Shown here: one piece after another, positions 25,482 to 34,880 of the stretch
How positions within the stretch are numbered: position 1 is the first letter of the stretch
Layout: the number at the start of each line of letters is the position of its first letter
NCBI RefSeq assembly: GCF_036924745.1
Contig: NZ_JAZHSD010000001.1
Location: 4,216,001-4,280,000, forward strand
From: Bradyrhizobium sp. AZCC 1693
GTDB taxonomy: Bacteria > Pseudomonadota > Alphaproteobacteria > Rhizobiales > Xanthobacteraceae
DNA length: 64,000 nucleotides
Direction of reading: 5' to 3'
Translations under genes and position numbers: made by a program
Notes under the pieces: model-generated
What the model was told of the DNA's origin: nothing
Databases searched by the model: none
Seen by the model: the letters and a program-made list of their open reading frames with translations, nothing else

Positions 25482-26112
25482 GATCTAACGACCCCTCGAC
25501 AAGCTTTTTCAAGACCCAGCGCCACAGCTCACGAACTTCCTCCGAGGCTCTTCCCTCTTGTGCAAACTCGGTCACGCCCAATCCCGTCCCCAGCGCGTCC
25601 TGGTGGTCGTTGCGCTGTCCGACGTAGGGAAGCGCTAGCACGCCGAGCGAATTGAGCGAAGTTGCAGCTTCGCTCAAACGGCAGCCCCGCGGTGGCGTCT
25701 GATTGAGGACGAACGCAAATCGGCGCTTGAACCTACGAATAGCAATCAGCGTCGGTATTGCAGCTTCGATGTCGGCGGGACTCGGACGCGTCGGGATCAG
25801 GCAAAGATCGGCCTTCGTGATGGCGTGCGTGGCCAGCGCATTGTTCGTGGCGGCGGTATCGATGATCGCAAGCCAGATCCCCTCAGCTTCGAGGCGGACC
25901 AGCGCCCTTTCTATCTCGGCAGGATCGGCGACCCGAACGACCCGCGGAAAGGGATTGCTGCGCCGCTCCTTCCATTTTGAAATCGTGCCTTGTGGATCAG
26001 CCTCGACAAATGCGACGCGCTCCCCGTTCTCCATTGCCGCGACTGCAAGTCCGACGGCCAGCGTGCTCTTGCCGCTTCCGCCTTTTTGGGTGACCAGAGC
26101 AAGGACGTACAT
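25450..26112 (-). CDS. ParA-family ATPase
   Basis: About 220 residues. The deviant Walker A motif TQKGGSGKST is at residues 8-17, a Walker A' region reads VAFVEADPQGT, and the Walker B-like segment is WLAIIDTAATNN. This is the short orphan ParA type without an N-terminal helix-turn-helix, typical of cargo-positioning or plasmid type Ib systems. The ATG at 26112 was chosen because an upstream TTG (26136) is less likely. No parB or parS is visible; the downstream partner is the phasin-like gene. Confidence 0.88.
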   Translation of the reverse strand: MYVLALVTQKGGSGKSTLAVGLAVAAMENGERVAFVEADPQGTISKWKERRSNPFPRVVRVADPAEIERALVRLEAEGIWLAIIDTAATNNALATHAITKADLCLIPTRPSPADIEAAIPTLIAIRRFKRRFAFVLNQTPPRGCRLSEAATSLNSLGVLALPYVGQRNDHQDALGTGLGVTEFAQEGRASEEVRELWRWVLKKLVEGSLDHEPHAKKAAC

Positions 26113-26488
26113 CTCCTGCGCATCCCCGATAAACAACTACATGAAACGCACGTGTCGTCGAAAAAATTGGGCCTACCAATCGGTAGGCCTACCACTCCCC
26201 ATCGTGAATCGCATCAAGAGCGAGCGTGGAACTCACAACCAAATCAAGGCCGAGCCACACTAACCATATACTGCGCTATACGTCGCCCAACGCCGGCCGG
26301 TCCATACATTTGGGCCACTCGCGGACATCCCACGGCCAAGCCCGAGCGTTTAAAGATGGCGCAAGGTCCGCTCGAGGTTGAGGGACCACCGGATGGAGAT
26401 CGGAGAACTCTTCGCGGAAAAGGGCGAGCCTCCTCGATAAAATCGATCGGCGTCGGATAACAAGGGATCGCGGATCTCCCCGCGGCTC
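26113..26488. other. intergenic, no gene recognised
   Basis: The frame of the downstream integrase may originally have begun here; AAGGAG at about 26569 lacks a matching start codon in frame. Confidence 0.35.
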
Positions 26489-27211
26489 GTGCCTCGTCCG
26501 TGTTCCCTAAGAGCCGCCTTGCGATCAACGGCTGAGGCAACTGCGAGGCATTCTGATCGGTCCCTCCAACAAGGAGATCACGGCAGCGAAGCCATCCCAT
26601 CCAGCAGTCCACCGCACCGTCAGCCCTGGAACAAGGGCAAGCTGATCGGTGCCAAGCCGCCTTTGCGAGTAAGCCACGTCTGGTCGATCCGGATAAAGCT
26701 GCAGCTTGAGGGGCGCACCCGGGACCTCGCGTTGTTCAACCTCGCCATCGACAGCAAGCTGCGCGGCTGCGACGTCGTGGCTGTGCGAGTCGCTGACGTT
26801 GCCCCCAACGGCTACTCGCTCGATCGAGCAACGGTCCGCCAGAAAAAGACCGGTCGCCCGGTCCGGTTCGAGCTCACTGAACAGACACGGCAAGCCATCG
26901 ACGAGTATCTGAGAATGACTCGAAGGAAGCCCGGCGAGTTCCTGTTCGCCGGCCGCGGCACCGGTGCTGGCCTGACGACACGTCAATACGCCTGTCTCGT
27001 CGGCCAGTGGATCGCCAGCGTCGGCCTCGACCCGCTCAAGTTCGGCACACACTCGCTGCGCCGAACCAAGGCGACGTTGATCTACCGGCGAACTGGCAAC
27101 CTGCGCGCGGTACAACTGTTGTTGGGCCACACGAAGATCGAGAGCACGGTTCGATATCTTGGTATCGAAATCGATGATGCCATTGAGATCGCCGAGAAAA
27201 TCGAGGTCTGA
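26489..27211 (+). CDS. tyrosine-type site-specific integrase, short form
   Basis: The core from about residue 45 reads QPWNKGKLIGAKPPLRVSHV and continues into the catalytic domain: arginine in DSKLRGCDVVAVRV, HSLRR at GTHSLRRTKATLIY, and the tyrosine in LLGHTKIESTVRYLG. This is the short integrase class (about 200 residues without an arm domain) common in Bradyrhizobiaceae. The annotated GTG start at 26489 lies in sequence that does not resemble the family, so the true start is uncertain and the 5' end may be damaged. Confidence 0.75.
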   Translation: MPRPCSLRAALRSTAEATARHSDRSLQQGDHGSEAIPSSSPPHRQPWNKGKLIGAKPPLRVSHVWSIRIKLQLEGRTRDLALFNLAIDSKLRGCDVVAVRVADVAPNGYSLDRATVRQKKTGRPVRFELTEQTRQAIDEYLRMTRRKPGEFLFAGRGTGAGLTTRQYACLVGQWIASVGLDPLKFGTHSLRRTKATLIYRRTGNLRAVQLLLGHTKIESTVRYLGIEIDDAIEIAEKIEV

Positions 27212-27332
27212 AGTACCTGGGCAGAGCTGCCGTGCTCTGCCCGGCCCCGAAACGGTGAAGATCTGGTCAACAGCGATCATGAGCCAGTCGCCGCCGCTGC
27301 GCGCCGCGCTGCCATGCCCAACACTTTCGTTT

Positions 27333-27800
27333 CTAACGTTGGTCGAGAAGCAGAACTCCTACAACAGAATGACCTTGAAGTTTGTCGAGTATCTGTACTT
27401 CAGCGCGCTCGAATGCGGCTTCGCGTAACCCTGCAGAAAGATTGCCGGTCTTTTGTCCCTGAATGCGACGTTCTGCGATCAACGAACTGATACCAACCGC
27501 TCCTGCTGCGGCCGCGCTTGCGTCGAAGTACCGTGCATCCAATGCCAGAGCCGCAGGCATGAGATCGAGCGGAGCTAGAGTGCCATCCGATCCGATTTCT
27601 CTAACCATGAATCCGGAGCTTTCCGTCCATCCAACGACTGCATCTCCCTCAACGACCGCGCAGAGAACTGCGCTGATGACCGCCCCGCCCGGGGCACAAC
27701 GGACGTTGGGGCCGAGCTGTCTGTTTACGCTTACGGGCATCCACCGGGTTCCCCGCAGCAAGAGGTGACAAATGGCAATTCGTTGGGTCTGATCGGTCAT
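27333..27800 (-). CDS. hypothetical protein (uncertain)
   Basis: About 156 residues starting MTDQTQRIAICHLLLRGTRW. The C-terminal half (ALDARYFDASAAAAGAVGIS, then AERRIQGQKTGNLSAGLREA) looks protein-like, but no domain or good ribosome site is visible. A longer frame reaches 27980. It may be a decayed gene. Confidence 0.4.
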   Translation of the reverse strand: MTDQTQRIAICHLLLRGTRWMPVSVNRQLGPNVRCAPGGAVISAVLCAVVEGDAVVGWTESSGFMVREIGSDGTLAPLDLMPAALALDARYFDASAAAAGAVGISSLIAERRIQGQKTGNLSAGLREAAFERAEVQILDKLQGHSVVGVLLLDQR

Positions 27801-28192
27801 TGACACGGCACCGCCTGATGTCCGCCCGAGGTCTTCCAGGCAATCCCGGGAGCCTACTGACCCAACTCCAATTTCTCTAGGGGCCTTCATCCGACGGCGG
27901 GCTGCAAGATTCGAGGCCGGGATGGCTCCCGCGCGGTGCGCACTAGCGATCAAGTGGCATGACCAATCTGGGCCAATCACGTTATTTTCGGTGCCATCGC
28001 CCTCGTCCGCTCATCCCCGGAATAGCGGCGGTCGCAGCAGACGTTCCTCCGGTTCTCTTTCGGGCCAAAACCTAACGTGCCGAATAGGAATGCTCTCAGC
28101 GCAAAGCAGACTTGATGTTCCTTATAAGCGCAGCCTCACTGCCGCAGAGGCAAGCCGATCGCAATAAACAGAAGAGCATTCATCTTCGGTCC
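27801..28192. other. intergenic, no gene recognised
   Basis: No supported frame. It lies downstream of the copper operon. Confidence 0.35.
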
Positions 28193-28732
28193 TTACATCT
28201 TCATGCGGGAATGATCGGGCATCTTTTTCATGTCCATCTTGCCGCCCATGCCGGCCCCACCCGGTCCTTGCGCGCCGGCGCTCCCGACATCGAGCGAGAC
28301 CGTGACCTTGCCGGCCTTCTCGAATTCGAGGGTGACCGGCACCCTGTCGCCCTGTTTCAAGGGCTTCTTCAAATCCGTCATCATCAGATGATAGCCGCCG
28401 GGCGCGAGCTTGACCGTCTTGCCGGGTTCGATGGTGAGGCCCTGGTCAAGCGGGCGCATCTTCATCACGCCTTTGTCCATCGACATCTCGTGGACCTGGA
28501 CGCTTCCCGCCACATCGGCCGATCCGCCCACCAGCCGGTCCGGCGCGCTCCCCTTGTTCTCGATGGTCAGATAGCCGCCGCCGGTTTTCGCACCGCTCGG
28601 AGTCGCTCTGCTCCAGGCCTGGCCGATGACGAGATCACCGGCCTTGACGTCTTCCGCGCGCGCGGGCGCGGATGAGAGATACGCCGCCAGGACGCAGGCG
28701 AGCGACATCTGGATCAGCTTTCGGATTTGCAT
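28193..28732 (-). CDS. periplasmic copper chaperone PCu(A)C
   Basis: About 179 residues from ATG 28732 (GGGAGA upstream); an ATG at 28771 overlapping the copD stop adds 13. A signal peptide (LIQMSLACVLAAYLSSAPAR) is followed by the PCuAC domain with copper ligands in VHEMSMDKGVMKM (H81, M83, M92) and GGYHLMM (H115, M117). The C-terminus carries an extra Met/His-rich tail (MGGKMDMKKMPDHSRMKM), which probably binds additional copper. PCuAC delivers Cu(I) to cytochrome oxidase. It is the last gene of the copper operon. Confidence 0.9.
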   Translation of the reverse strand: MQIRKLIQMSLACVLAAYLSSAPARAEDVKAGDLVIGQAWSRATPSGAKTGGGYLTIENKGSAPDRLVGGSADVAGSVQVHEMSMDKGVMKMRPLDQGLTIEPGKTVKLAPGGYHLMMTDLKKPLKQGDRVPVTLEFEKAGKVTVSLDVGSAGAQGPGGAGMGGKMDMKKMPDHSRMKM

Positions 28733-28767
28733 CTGGGTTCTCCCTTTATTTGCTTTTTTGAGTTGGT

Positions 28768-29730
28768 TCATTTCACGAGGTGGATGGCGGGATGCATTGT
28801 GCCGAGCACCCCGACGATGGCAAAGATCACAAGCCCCAGCGCAATCTCGATCAGCGTGTTGCGCGTCAGCGCAGCGAGCGCGCGGCGATCCATTTCACCC
28901 TTTGCGGCGAGCGCGAGCCGCGGCGTCAGGAGGAGCCGATTGACGGTAGCAAAGGCGACCATGATCGCGAAGACCGCGATCTTGAGCAGCAACATCTGCC
29001 CATAGTCGGTCACAAGCAGGCCGCGGAACGAACCGACGAGGATCCACGCGTTCACGATTCCCGACGCGATCAACGTGGCCACGCTGATGATGCCAAGGGT
29101 TGAAAACCTGCGCACGGCGTGAAGTTGCAGCGGCTCCCATTCCAAGGCCGGCCGGCGTCGGCCAATCGCGAATAAAATCGAAAGCCCGACCAGACCTCCG
29201 ATCCAGGCAGACGCTGCGCAAAGATGCAGAACGTCGGCGGCAAGGTGCAGATTTCCCAACTCGCCCAGCGTCGATCCGGCATGCCCGGTCCAGGCGATCG
29301 CCGCAATCAGGCCCAAGGCGATCACCACCGCGAGCCAGCGCAACTGGACAAAACGGTTGAAAAGCAGACAAGCGGCCAGTACGGCGGTCAGCGTGGCGCG
29401 AACTTCCGAGACCATGCCAAACTGTGTCTCATTGGCGACGGTCAGCATCGCGCCTGATCGCATCGCCTCACCGCCGCCAAGGCCCGTCATGGACATGGTC
29501 TCGAGCACAAACCAGACCGCGCCCGTTGCTGCAGCAACCACAAGTCCCGCCCAGGTGAGTTCGGCGATGCGCGGCTGGATGACGGCATAGGCCTCAGGCG
29601 AAGGCTGCAAGGCGGGCTCGGCGACGAAGCCGCGGAAAATCAGGCCGCCGGCAAGCGTGGCCGACGCCGCGACATGGATCGCGCGCGTCAGCACGAGCGG
29701 GCCGTCGATGTCCGCGGCGAACCAGCTCAT
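28768..29730 (-). CDS. copD: copper resistance D family protein
   Basis: 320 residues, polytopic, with about eight helices. The start MSWFAADIDGPLVLTRAIHV, histidines within helices (FNRFVQLRWLAVVIALG, GHAGSTLGELGNLHLAADVL) and ending MHPAIHLVK are those of the CopD family, which imports copper across the inner membrane with periplasmic CopC. It lies 19 bases downstream of copC, and its stop overlaps the first possible start of the PCuAC gene. Confidence 0.9.
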   Translation of the reverse strand: MSWFAADIDGPLVLTRAIHVAASATLAGGLIFRGFVAEPALQPSPEAYAVIQPRIAELTWAGLVVAAATGAVWFVLETMSMTGLGGGEAMRSGAMLTVANETQFGMVSEVRATLTAVLAACLLFNRFVQLRWLAVVIALGLIAAIAWTGHAGSTLGELGNLHLAADVLHLCAASAWIGGLVGLSILFAIGRRRPALEWEPLQLHAVRRFSTLGIISVATLIASGIVNAWILVGSFRGLLVTDYGQMLLLKIAVFAIMVAFATVNRLLLTPRLALAAKGEMDRRALAALTRNTLIEIALGLVIFAIVGVLGTMHPAIHLVK

Positions 29731-29749
29731 CCGGCCCTTCCCTTAGGGC

Positions 29750-30097
29750 TCACTGCCCGACCTGGAAGGTGAAATTGCCCTCGGTGGTGTGAGTGTCCAC
29801 CGAAAGCACGTGCCAGTTCACGTGATAAGTGCCCATGCCGCCAGCGCGCAGCGGCACCGACATCTGATTGCCGCTGACGCGCGCCCTGCCGCTGTCGACC
29901 CGCTGGCCGGCCGCGTTGGTCACGGTGACCGAACTGAAAGCGGGCTCCAGCTTCTGGGTGAACCACAGCGTTACCTCGCGCGGTGGGCTTGCGACCTTGT
30001 TGCCGACGCGGGGCTCAGCGTGGTCGAGGAAGGCGTGAGCGGCCGTTTCGCCCGTCGCAAGCAACAGCAAAAGCAGACTCAGAGTTGGGCGTCGCAT
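29750..30097 (-). CDS. copC: periplasmic copper-binding protein CopC
   Basis: 115 residues with a signal peptide (MRRPTLSLLLLLLATGETAA) leaving an N-terminal histidine-containing AHAFLDHAEP, the usual Cu(II) site. The beta-barrel pattern is intact, with GTYHVNWHVLSVDTHTTEGN supplying further histidines. There is no Met-rich Cu(I) loop, so it is the Cu(II)-only CopC type. It is directly upstream of copD. Confidence 0.9.
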   Translation of the reverse strand: MRRPTLSLLLLLLATGETAAHAFLDHAEPRVGNKVASPPREVTLWFTQKLEPAFSSVTVTNAAGQRVDSGRARVSGNQMSVPLRAGGMGTYHVNWHVLSVDTHTTEGNFTFQVGQ

Positions 30098-30196
30098 GGA
30101 TCAATTCCTTGGAAAGGGACTGGCGGGTTGGACCGCCGGACCGAAGATTGGTCTTCCAATTCCACGAGGATCGATGTCGTCGAGATAGAGATGCAG

Positions 30197-31105
30197 TTAG
30201 GCGATCACGCCGACATTGGTGCCGCTTTGCCGGTTGATCGGGATCAGGGCTTCGATACCGACCTGAAATTTGTTCCCGACCCAAAGGACGCCGGGGTTGA
30301 TGGTCCCGGTCGTCTTCGTGCCCGAGGTCAACGTGTTCGATACCGGCGTCTGCAACGTCGCTTCGACCAGCGGGATCAGGTGATTGACGAATTCCGGCAG
30401 TCCAAGGTCGATCACCGCGGACTTCAGATAGGGCATGCTGTATTGGATGGTTGCGCCCCAGTTCAGCACCCGCGGATTAAACTCCGTGTCGGCCGTTATC
30501 TCGCCGGTGTCTGGGTCGATCCCGAATGTCGTCGTGGAGCGGCTGCCCGGTATGGCGTAGCCGACCTGTCCGGTAACCGCGACCGGTCGCAGCCATGACA
30601 GGGTGTCGGGCAGATCGCCAAAGCCTTTGCCGAACCAGATGGTCGGCGTGTAGGTGTTGAACGGTTCGGCGCCGATACTGTCGGCGCCGGTGCCGCCCCA
30701 TTCAATGCTCAATCCCACCGACATGACGAATTCATGCGCGGGGTCCTTGAAGACGCGGTACTTGAACGTGGTTTCGAGATTTTGAAATCCGTGCGCGCCG
30801 ATTCCGGTAGGCCCGCCGGGTGGGCTAAAGACGCTGTAGGTTGAACCAATCGAGATCGCAAAGGCCTCGGTGATCCGCTTGGAATATTCACCAGAAAAAT
30901 CGCGCTGCCGGAACGGGGGATCATCGCCGGTCTTGAAGCTCGACACCGTGGGTAACGAAAGCTCGTCGTTCACGCCGGGATCGTCGATGGTGAGCGTTGC
31001 GGGAAAGAAGCGATTACCGACGATTTCGTGGGCAAGGCTCCCGGAATAAGGGATGAGCGCGATGGCGAGCCCCGACAGGCCCGCGCGCGCATGAGAGATG
31101 GACAT
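30197..31105 (-). CDS. outer-membrane beta-barrel (transporter-like) protein of the copper operon
   Basis: About 302 residues from ATG 31105, with GGAGA upstream. A signal peptide ends near SLAHEIVGNRFFPATLTIDD. The rest alternates hydrophobic and polar residues in short strands, with many glycine/aromatic pairs (FGKGFGDLPDTLSWLRPVAV), typical of an outer-membrane barrel in the transporter family often found beside cop genes. Its cargo is presumed copper-related from context only. Spacing to copC is about 100 bases. Confidence 0.75.
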   Translation of the reverse strand: MSISHARAGLSGLAIALIPYSGSLAHEIVGNRFFPATLTIDDPGVNDELSLPTVSSFKTGDDPPFRQRDFSGEYSKRITEAFAISIGSTYSVFSPPGGPTGIGAHGFQNLETTFKYRVFKDPAHEFVMSVGLSIEWGGTGADSIGAEPFNTYTPTIWFGKGFGDLPDTLSWLRPVAVTGQVGYAIPGSRSTTTFGIDPDTGEITADTEFNPRVLNWGATIQYSMPYLKSAVIDLGLPEFVNHLIPLVEATLQTPVSNTLTSGTKTTGTINPGVLWVGNKFQVGIEALIPINRQSGTNVGVIA

Positions 31106-31157
31106 GGAAGGTCTCCGCAAGTTGACGTGCAAATGCAACGGCCGCTAGCCGCTTTGT

Positions 31158-31523
31158 TTACGCCGATGGCGGAGGTGCACGCGCTTGGGAATTTGAGCCG
31201 ATGCGGGATGATGAGAGCGTTTGCGCGGCGTCGGGCCAAGGAACGGGGCGGAACCGACGGGCCAAATGGATGAGGCCGACAGGCTTTGGAGCATCAGCGG
31301 CCGCCGCCGCATGGGTCGCGCAGATCGCGCAAAGGCCATCATGGGCGTATTGCTCGCGACCTTGATCGCCTGAGCCGGTGCTCGCGTCACTATGGCAAAT
31401 GCCGGCTGATTGTAGCGGATCGGCAGCCGCGATGCCGGCGGCCCAGCACGCGGCAACCGGCGCCAGGATCTGCATCACCAGCGCGAGCAGGACGATCGGA
31501 AGAAATTTCTGTTGCCGATGCAT
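31158..31523 (-). CDS. DUF2946-type periplasmic protein
   Basis: About 121 residues from ATG 31523. A signal peptide or anchor (FLPIVLLALVMQILAPVAAC) is followed by a cysteine/histidine-containing segment (GICHSDA, then LCAICATHAAAA), the hallmark of DUF2946, small proteins found with copper genes. It is the first gene of the copper operon; metal binding is probable but not proven. Confidence 0.7.
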   Translation of the reverse strand: MHRQQKFLPIVLLALVMQILAPVAACWAAGIAAADPLQSAGICHSDASTGSGDQGREQYAHDGLCAICATHAAAAADAPKPVGLIHLARRFRPVPWPDAAQTLSSSRIGSNSQARAPPPSA

Positions 31524-31865
31524 TTCTTGGCCCACCCGCAACAAAGGCTACCACCACGCGACCTCGAGGTCGAGCCATCCGGATGTGGGTACGGGCACAA
31601 TGCAACTTAGTGATTGGTACGAACAGGACGATCTTCATAGGCTCAAGGGCCGCTTGAGAATTGCCGCTCGTGGCGCACGGCGGACCTACTACGGGACGCC
31701 GAGGTCGCCTTTGGGTCTTGGTTGTGTGCAAACGGATAGGTCGGCAGGCGGCCGTGGTGGCCAATCATTGCAGGCGGCCGATGTTATCGCGTCGGATCGT
31801 CGAATGACCGGCCAAAAGTGGGTATCGCGACGCGGTATTTCGCTTTTGGACGCACTTTCCGGCCT
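31524..31865. other. copper operon promoter region and IS flank
   Basis: No gene seen. The promoter for the leftward copper operon must lie here; I do not recognise an operator. Confidence 0.4.
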
Positions 31866-33310
31866 TCAGGCGGCGCGGATGGCTGCAATCAGGCGTGGTT
31901 TGCCGACGATGTTCATCACCCGTGTGAGGTTATAGGCGAGAACATGCAGCGCCATCTCGGCGGCGACATTCGGTAGGCGCTTCATCAGGAAGTGGGTCGC
32001 ACCCATACGGGCTTTGATCGTGCCGAAGGGATGCTCAACTGTCTCGCGTCGCGTCCGCATGGCCTCGGGATTGGAATCGAGCCGTCTCTGGACCTCCTCG
32101 ACCACATGCTCATGCTCCCAGCGCGTGATGCGGCGCTCTTTGGACGGCGTACATTGGCTCTTGATCCCGCAGCCTTGGCAAGCTGCCGTCGACCAGTAAC
32201 GGCGCAGCGTCATCCCATGTCGACGTTGGTGTAATGATAGGGCAGCAGCTGGCCCGACGGGCAGCGGTAGACGTCCTCTTCAGGCAGATAGGCGAAGTCC
32301 TGTTTGCCGAACCGGCCCTCCGCCTTCGCGCCCGACGTCATCGGCTTGGGCAAGGTGACTGACACGCCAGCCTCTTCGCAGGCCAGTATCTCCTGTCCGT
32401 CGAAGTAGCCACGGTCGGCGACTGCATCGAGCTTGTCCACGTCGAGCGTCTCTTTGGCCTGCTTCGACATCCGAGCAAGCTGTCCACGGTCGTTGCCGAC
32501 GTTGATGACCTCGTGCGTAACGATCAGATGGTGTTCGGTGTCCACGGCGACCTGGACATTGTAGCCGACGACGCCCGATCCGCGTCCGCTGGTGGCCATC
32601 GAACGGGCATCCGGATCGGTGAGCGATATCTGTTGATCCGGCGTGTTGCGCATCTGCGCGTCGAGCGCTTCCAGGCGGCTCATCTCCTGCTTCAGCCGAG
32701 CGATCTTTTCTTTGATCCTCGTCGTCTTGATGCTGATCGCTTCCGATGGCTCCTGCCGATCGGCGCTATCGAGTTGACGAAGATATCGACCGACGCTTTC
32801 CTCGATCTGCGCCATCCGCCTCGCCATCTTGGCGTGTGTGAAGTTGCGGTCGCGGTTGTTCACCGCCTTAAACTTGCTGCCGTCGATTGCGACGCTTGGG
32901 GTCTGCAACAGGCCCATTTGCCGGCATAGCGCAACGAACTTCGCGCAAACCTTCCGGATCGCCGCGCCATTGTCCTTCCGGAAATCGGCGATCGTCTTGT
33001 GATCGGGAGCCAGGCGCCCGATCAGCCACATTACCTCGACATTGCGGCACGACTCACGTTCCAGGCGGCGACTGGATTGCACCCGATTGAGATAACCGTA
33101 GATGTAAAGCTTCAGAAGGACTGCCGGATGATAGCAGGGCCGGCCCGTCTCCTTGGCGATCACACGCTCAAACCCCATTCCATGCAGGTCGAGCGCCTCG
33201 ACGAACACATCGATCACATGGACCGCGTTGTCCTCGCCTACCCAATCCTCCAAACATTCCGGCAAGAGCGTCAGCTGGGATCTGTCCGCGCCTTCAACGA
33301 AGCGTCCCAT
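31866..33310 (-). pseudogene. IS1182-family transposase, one frameshift
   Basis: Starts MGRFVEGADRSQLTLLPECL at 33310 and matches IS1182 transposases through GYNVQVAVDTEHHLIVTHEV and AVADRGYFDG. Near 32210-32213 the frame breaks (NVDMG, stop) and continues in the next frame as MTLRRYWSTAACQGCGIKSQ to RRETVEHPFGTIKARMG at the C-terminus. A one-base loss explains the split. A programmed frameshift is possible in principle, but this family normally uses one frame. Terminal inverted repeats were not resolved. Confidence 0.82.
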
Positions 33311-33636
33311 CCGTATCCCCCAATCAGGAAACGGAGGAATCGTAGCCGACTCGCGGCTTTTCACACAGCCAGGGTCAATACCAGTCTCGGCCAGCATGCA
33401 GGATTTAGGGCAAGATCCGGCCGACTTACTGCGCGGCAACCGTAATCTACCCTCGCTCGATATGCGGGCCTTCGAAAGGTAGCGCGGCCCCGTGATACCG
33501 CTACGCCATAGGTCATGTTGCCGCGCGATCAAAACGCACGCGACGAAACGTAGCATTGTATTCTTGTGCGTGAAGGCACGTTCTTTCGACAGAGTGTATT
33601 TTATCGCTGGTGGGCGCGTTCGATAGAGGCCAGCGC

Positions 33637-33759
33637 ATGCTTGAGCTTTGGAACAACTGGTACGACACCCTAGCGTCGGCGGAGGCGCTTGCCACTGTCA
33701 TCGTCATTGTCCTGGTGGCTGCCGGCGCTATTACGCTGGCGGAGAGTCGGCGGCGATAA
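33637..33759 (+). CDS. 40-residue membrane peptide
   Basis: MLELWNNWYDTLASAEALAT, then one membrane span (VIVIVLVAAGAITLA) and a basic ESRRR end. GAGG lies about eight bases before the ATG. It resembles the minus-strand peptide at 21749. Confidence 0.5.
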   Translation: MLELWNNWYDTLASAEALATVIVIVLVAAGAITLAESRRR

Positions 33760-33864
33760 ACGCGTCCGACAAAAAGGTTGATTTGGGGGAGACGTCGGCA
33801 AACCGGTCATTTAGACCAGCCTAGCTAGGGAGAAGTTTGCTCAGCAAATCAACGAGGCGCTACT

Positions 33865-33966
33865 TCCGTTTTGGTCAAACGCGTCATTTTGACCGTAGGC
33901 CAGCCACTTCCGGTCTACCTCGATAAACGGACATCTTCAGAGCCGGTTGGCATGTCTCAAACGGGC
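33865..33966. repeat. dispersed intergenic repeat, copy 5, next to the truncated recombinase
   Basis: CTTCCGTTTTGGTCAAACGC, CACTTCCGGTCTACCTCGAT, AACGGACATCTTCAG and CATGTCTCAAACGGGCCA. As in copy 4, an IS91-like left end begins right after GGGCCA. Confidence 0.65.
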
Positions 33967-34095
33967 CAGAGGACTAAACCGCTCGCGCGGTAGGGCGCTT
34001 GCGGCAGCGGCGCAGCCAAACCGATAGCGCGACGGGGCGTCCTGTCTTGAGATCGAGGGGTTTCGACAACCTCCATCAAGACAGGAGCATCCCTC

Positions 34096-34500
34096 ATGAC
34101 CGATAAGGCCATAAGCCCGCTGCGGCAGCGCATGATCGAAGACATGACGATCCGCAAGTTGGCGCCGAAGACCCAACATGACTACGTGCAAAGGGTCAAG
34201 AACTTCGCTGCGTTCCTCGGGCGCTCACCGGATACGGCGAGCTTCGAGGACGTGCGTCGCTACCAGCTGCATCTGGCGGCGAGCGGCGTTGGCGTGCCGA
34301 CCATCAACCAGACCGTATCGACGCTGCGGTTCTTTTTCAGGGTCACGCTCAGGCGCTACGATATCGTCGAGCACACCCATTTCATTCATGAGGCGCGCAA
34401 GCTGCCGGTGGTTCTCAGCCCCGAGGAGGTGGCGCGGCTGCTCGATGCCGCACTGCCGCACCCGGGCTCAAATACAAGGCGGCGCTGAGCGTGGCTTCCA
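34096..34500 (+). pseudogene. truncated tyrosine recombinase, remnant of a second IS91-like element
   Basis: MTDKAISPLRQRMIEDMTIR is closely related to the recombinase at 15671, with the same upstream hairpin (TCTTGA/TCAAGA). It covers only the N-terminal binding domain. One base is lost near 34463 (PGSNTRRR instead of PGLKYKAALSV), and the homology stops at about 34500, before any catalytic residue. Confidence 0.8.
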
Positions 34501-34594
34501 TTTTTCAAAGGCATCCGCGAGGATGACCTGTGAACTAGGTGTTTTTCGAAGCGTTCGTATACCTACCGCCCACAGTCCGTGCAAACGGCGAACT

Positions 34595-34880
34595 CTACTG
34601 CGGACCTTTAGGGACGGCATCATCCCGTCGCGACTCGGGGTCCGCCCCTTCGCGGTTAGTTGTCGTTTTCAGTTCGGATAAGGTGCAATCGCCTGCCCAT
34701 AGCTTTGTACCCTTGACGGTCCCAACGAGTTTGCAGCCCATTGGCGGGCTCGGCTTCGCTTGAACAATCGGCTTTCCTCCGACCGTTGGCTTCTTTGCCG
34801 GGGGGCACTTGAGCGACGGCAGCACCACCAACCGAGATTAGCAAAGCAGCTCTTGCGGCAGCACTTCTGCTAATCGTCAT
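34595..34880 (-). pseudogene. small secreted protein, probably frameshifted
   Basis: The start MTISRSAAARAALLISVGGA at 34880 is a signal peptide, and its ATG overlaps the stop of the upstream gene (ATGA). The mature part reads well only in the neighbouring frame (KCPPAKKPTVGGKPIVQAKP, then MGCKLVGTVKGTKLWAGDC), which implies a shift near 34820. If translated without a shift it would give an unrelated end. Confidence 0.45.

Noticed and set aside
31866..33310. Programmed frameshift in the IS1182 transposase
   Set aside because: No slippery heptamer or downstream stem was seen at the join, and this family normally encodes the transposase in one frame; a simple one-base loss is more economical.
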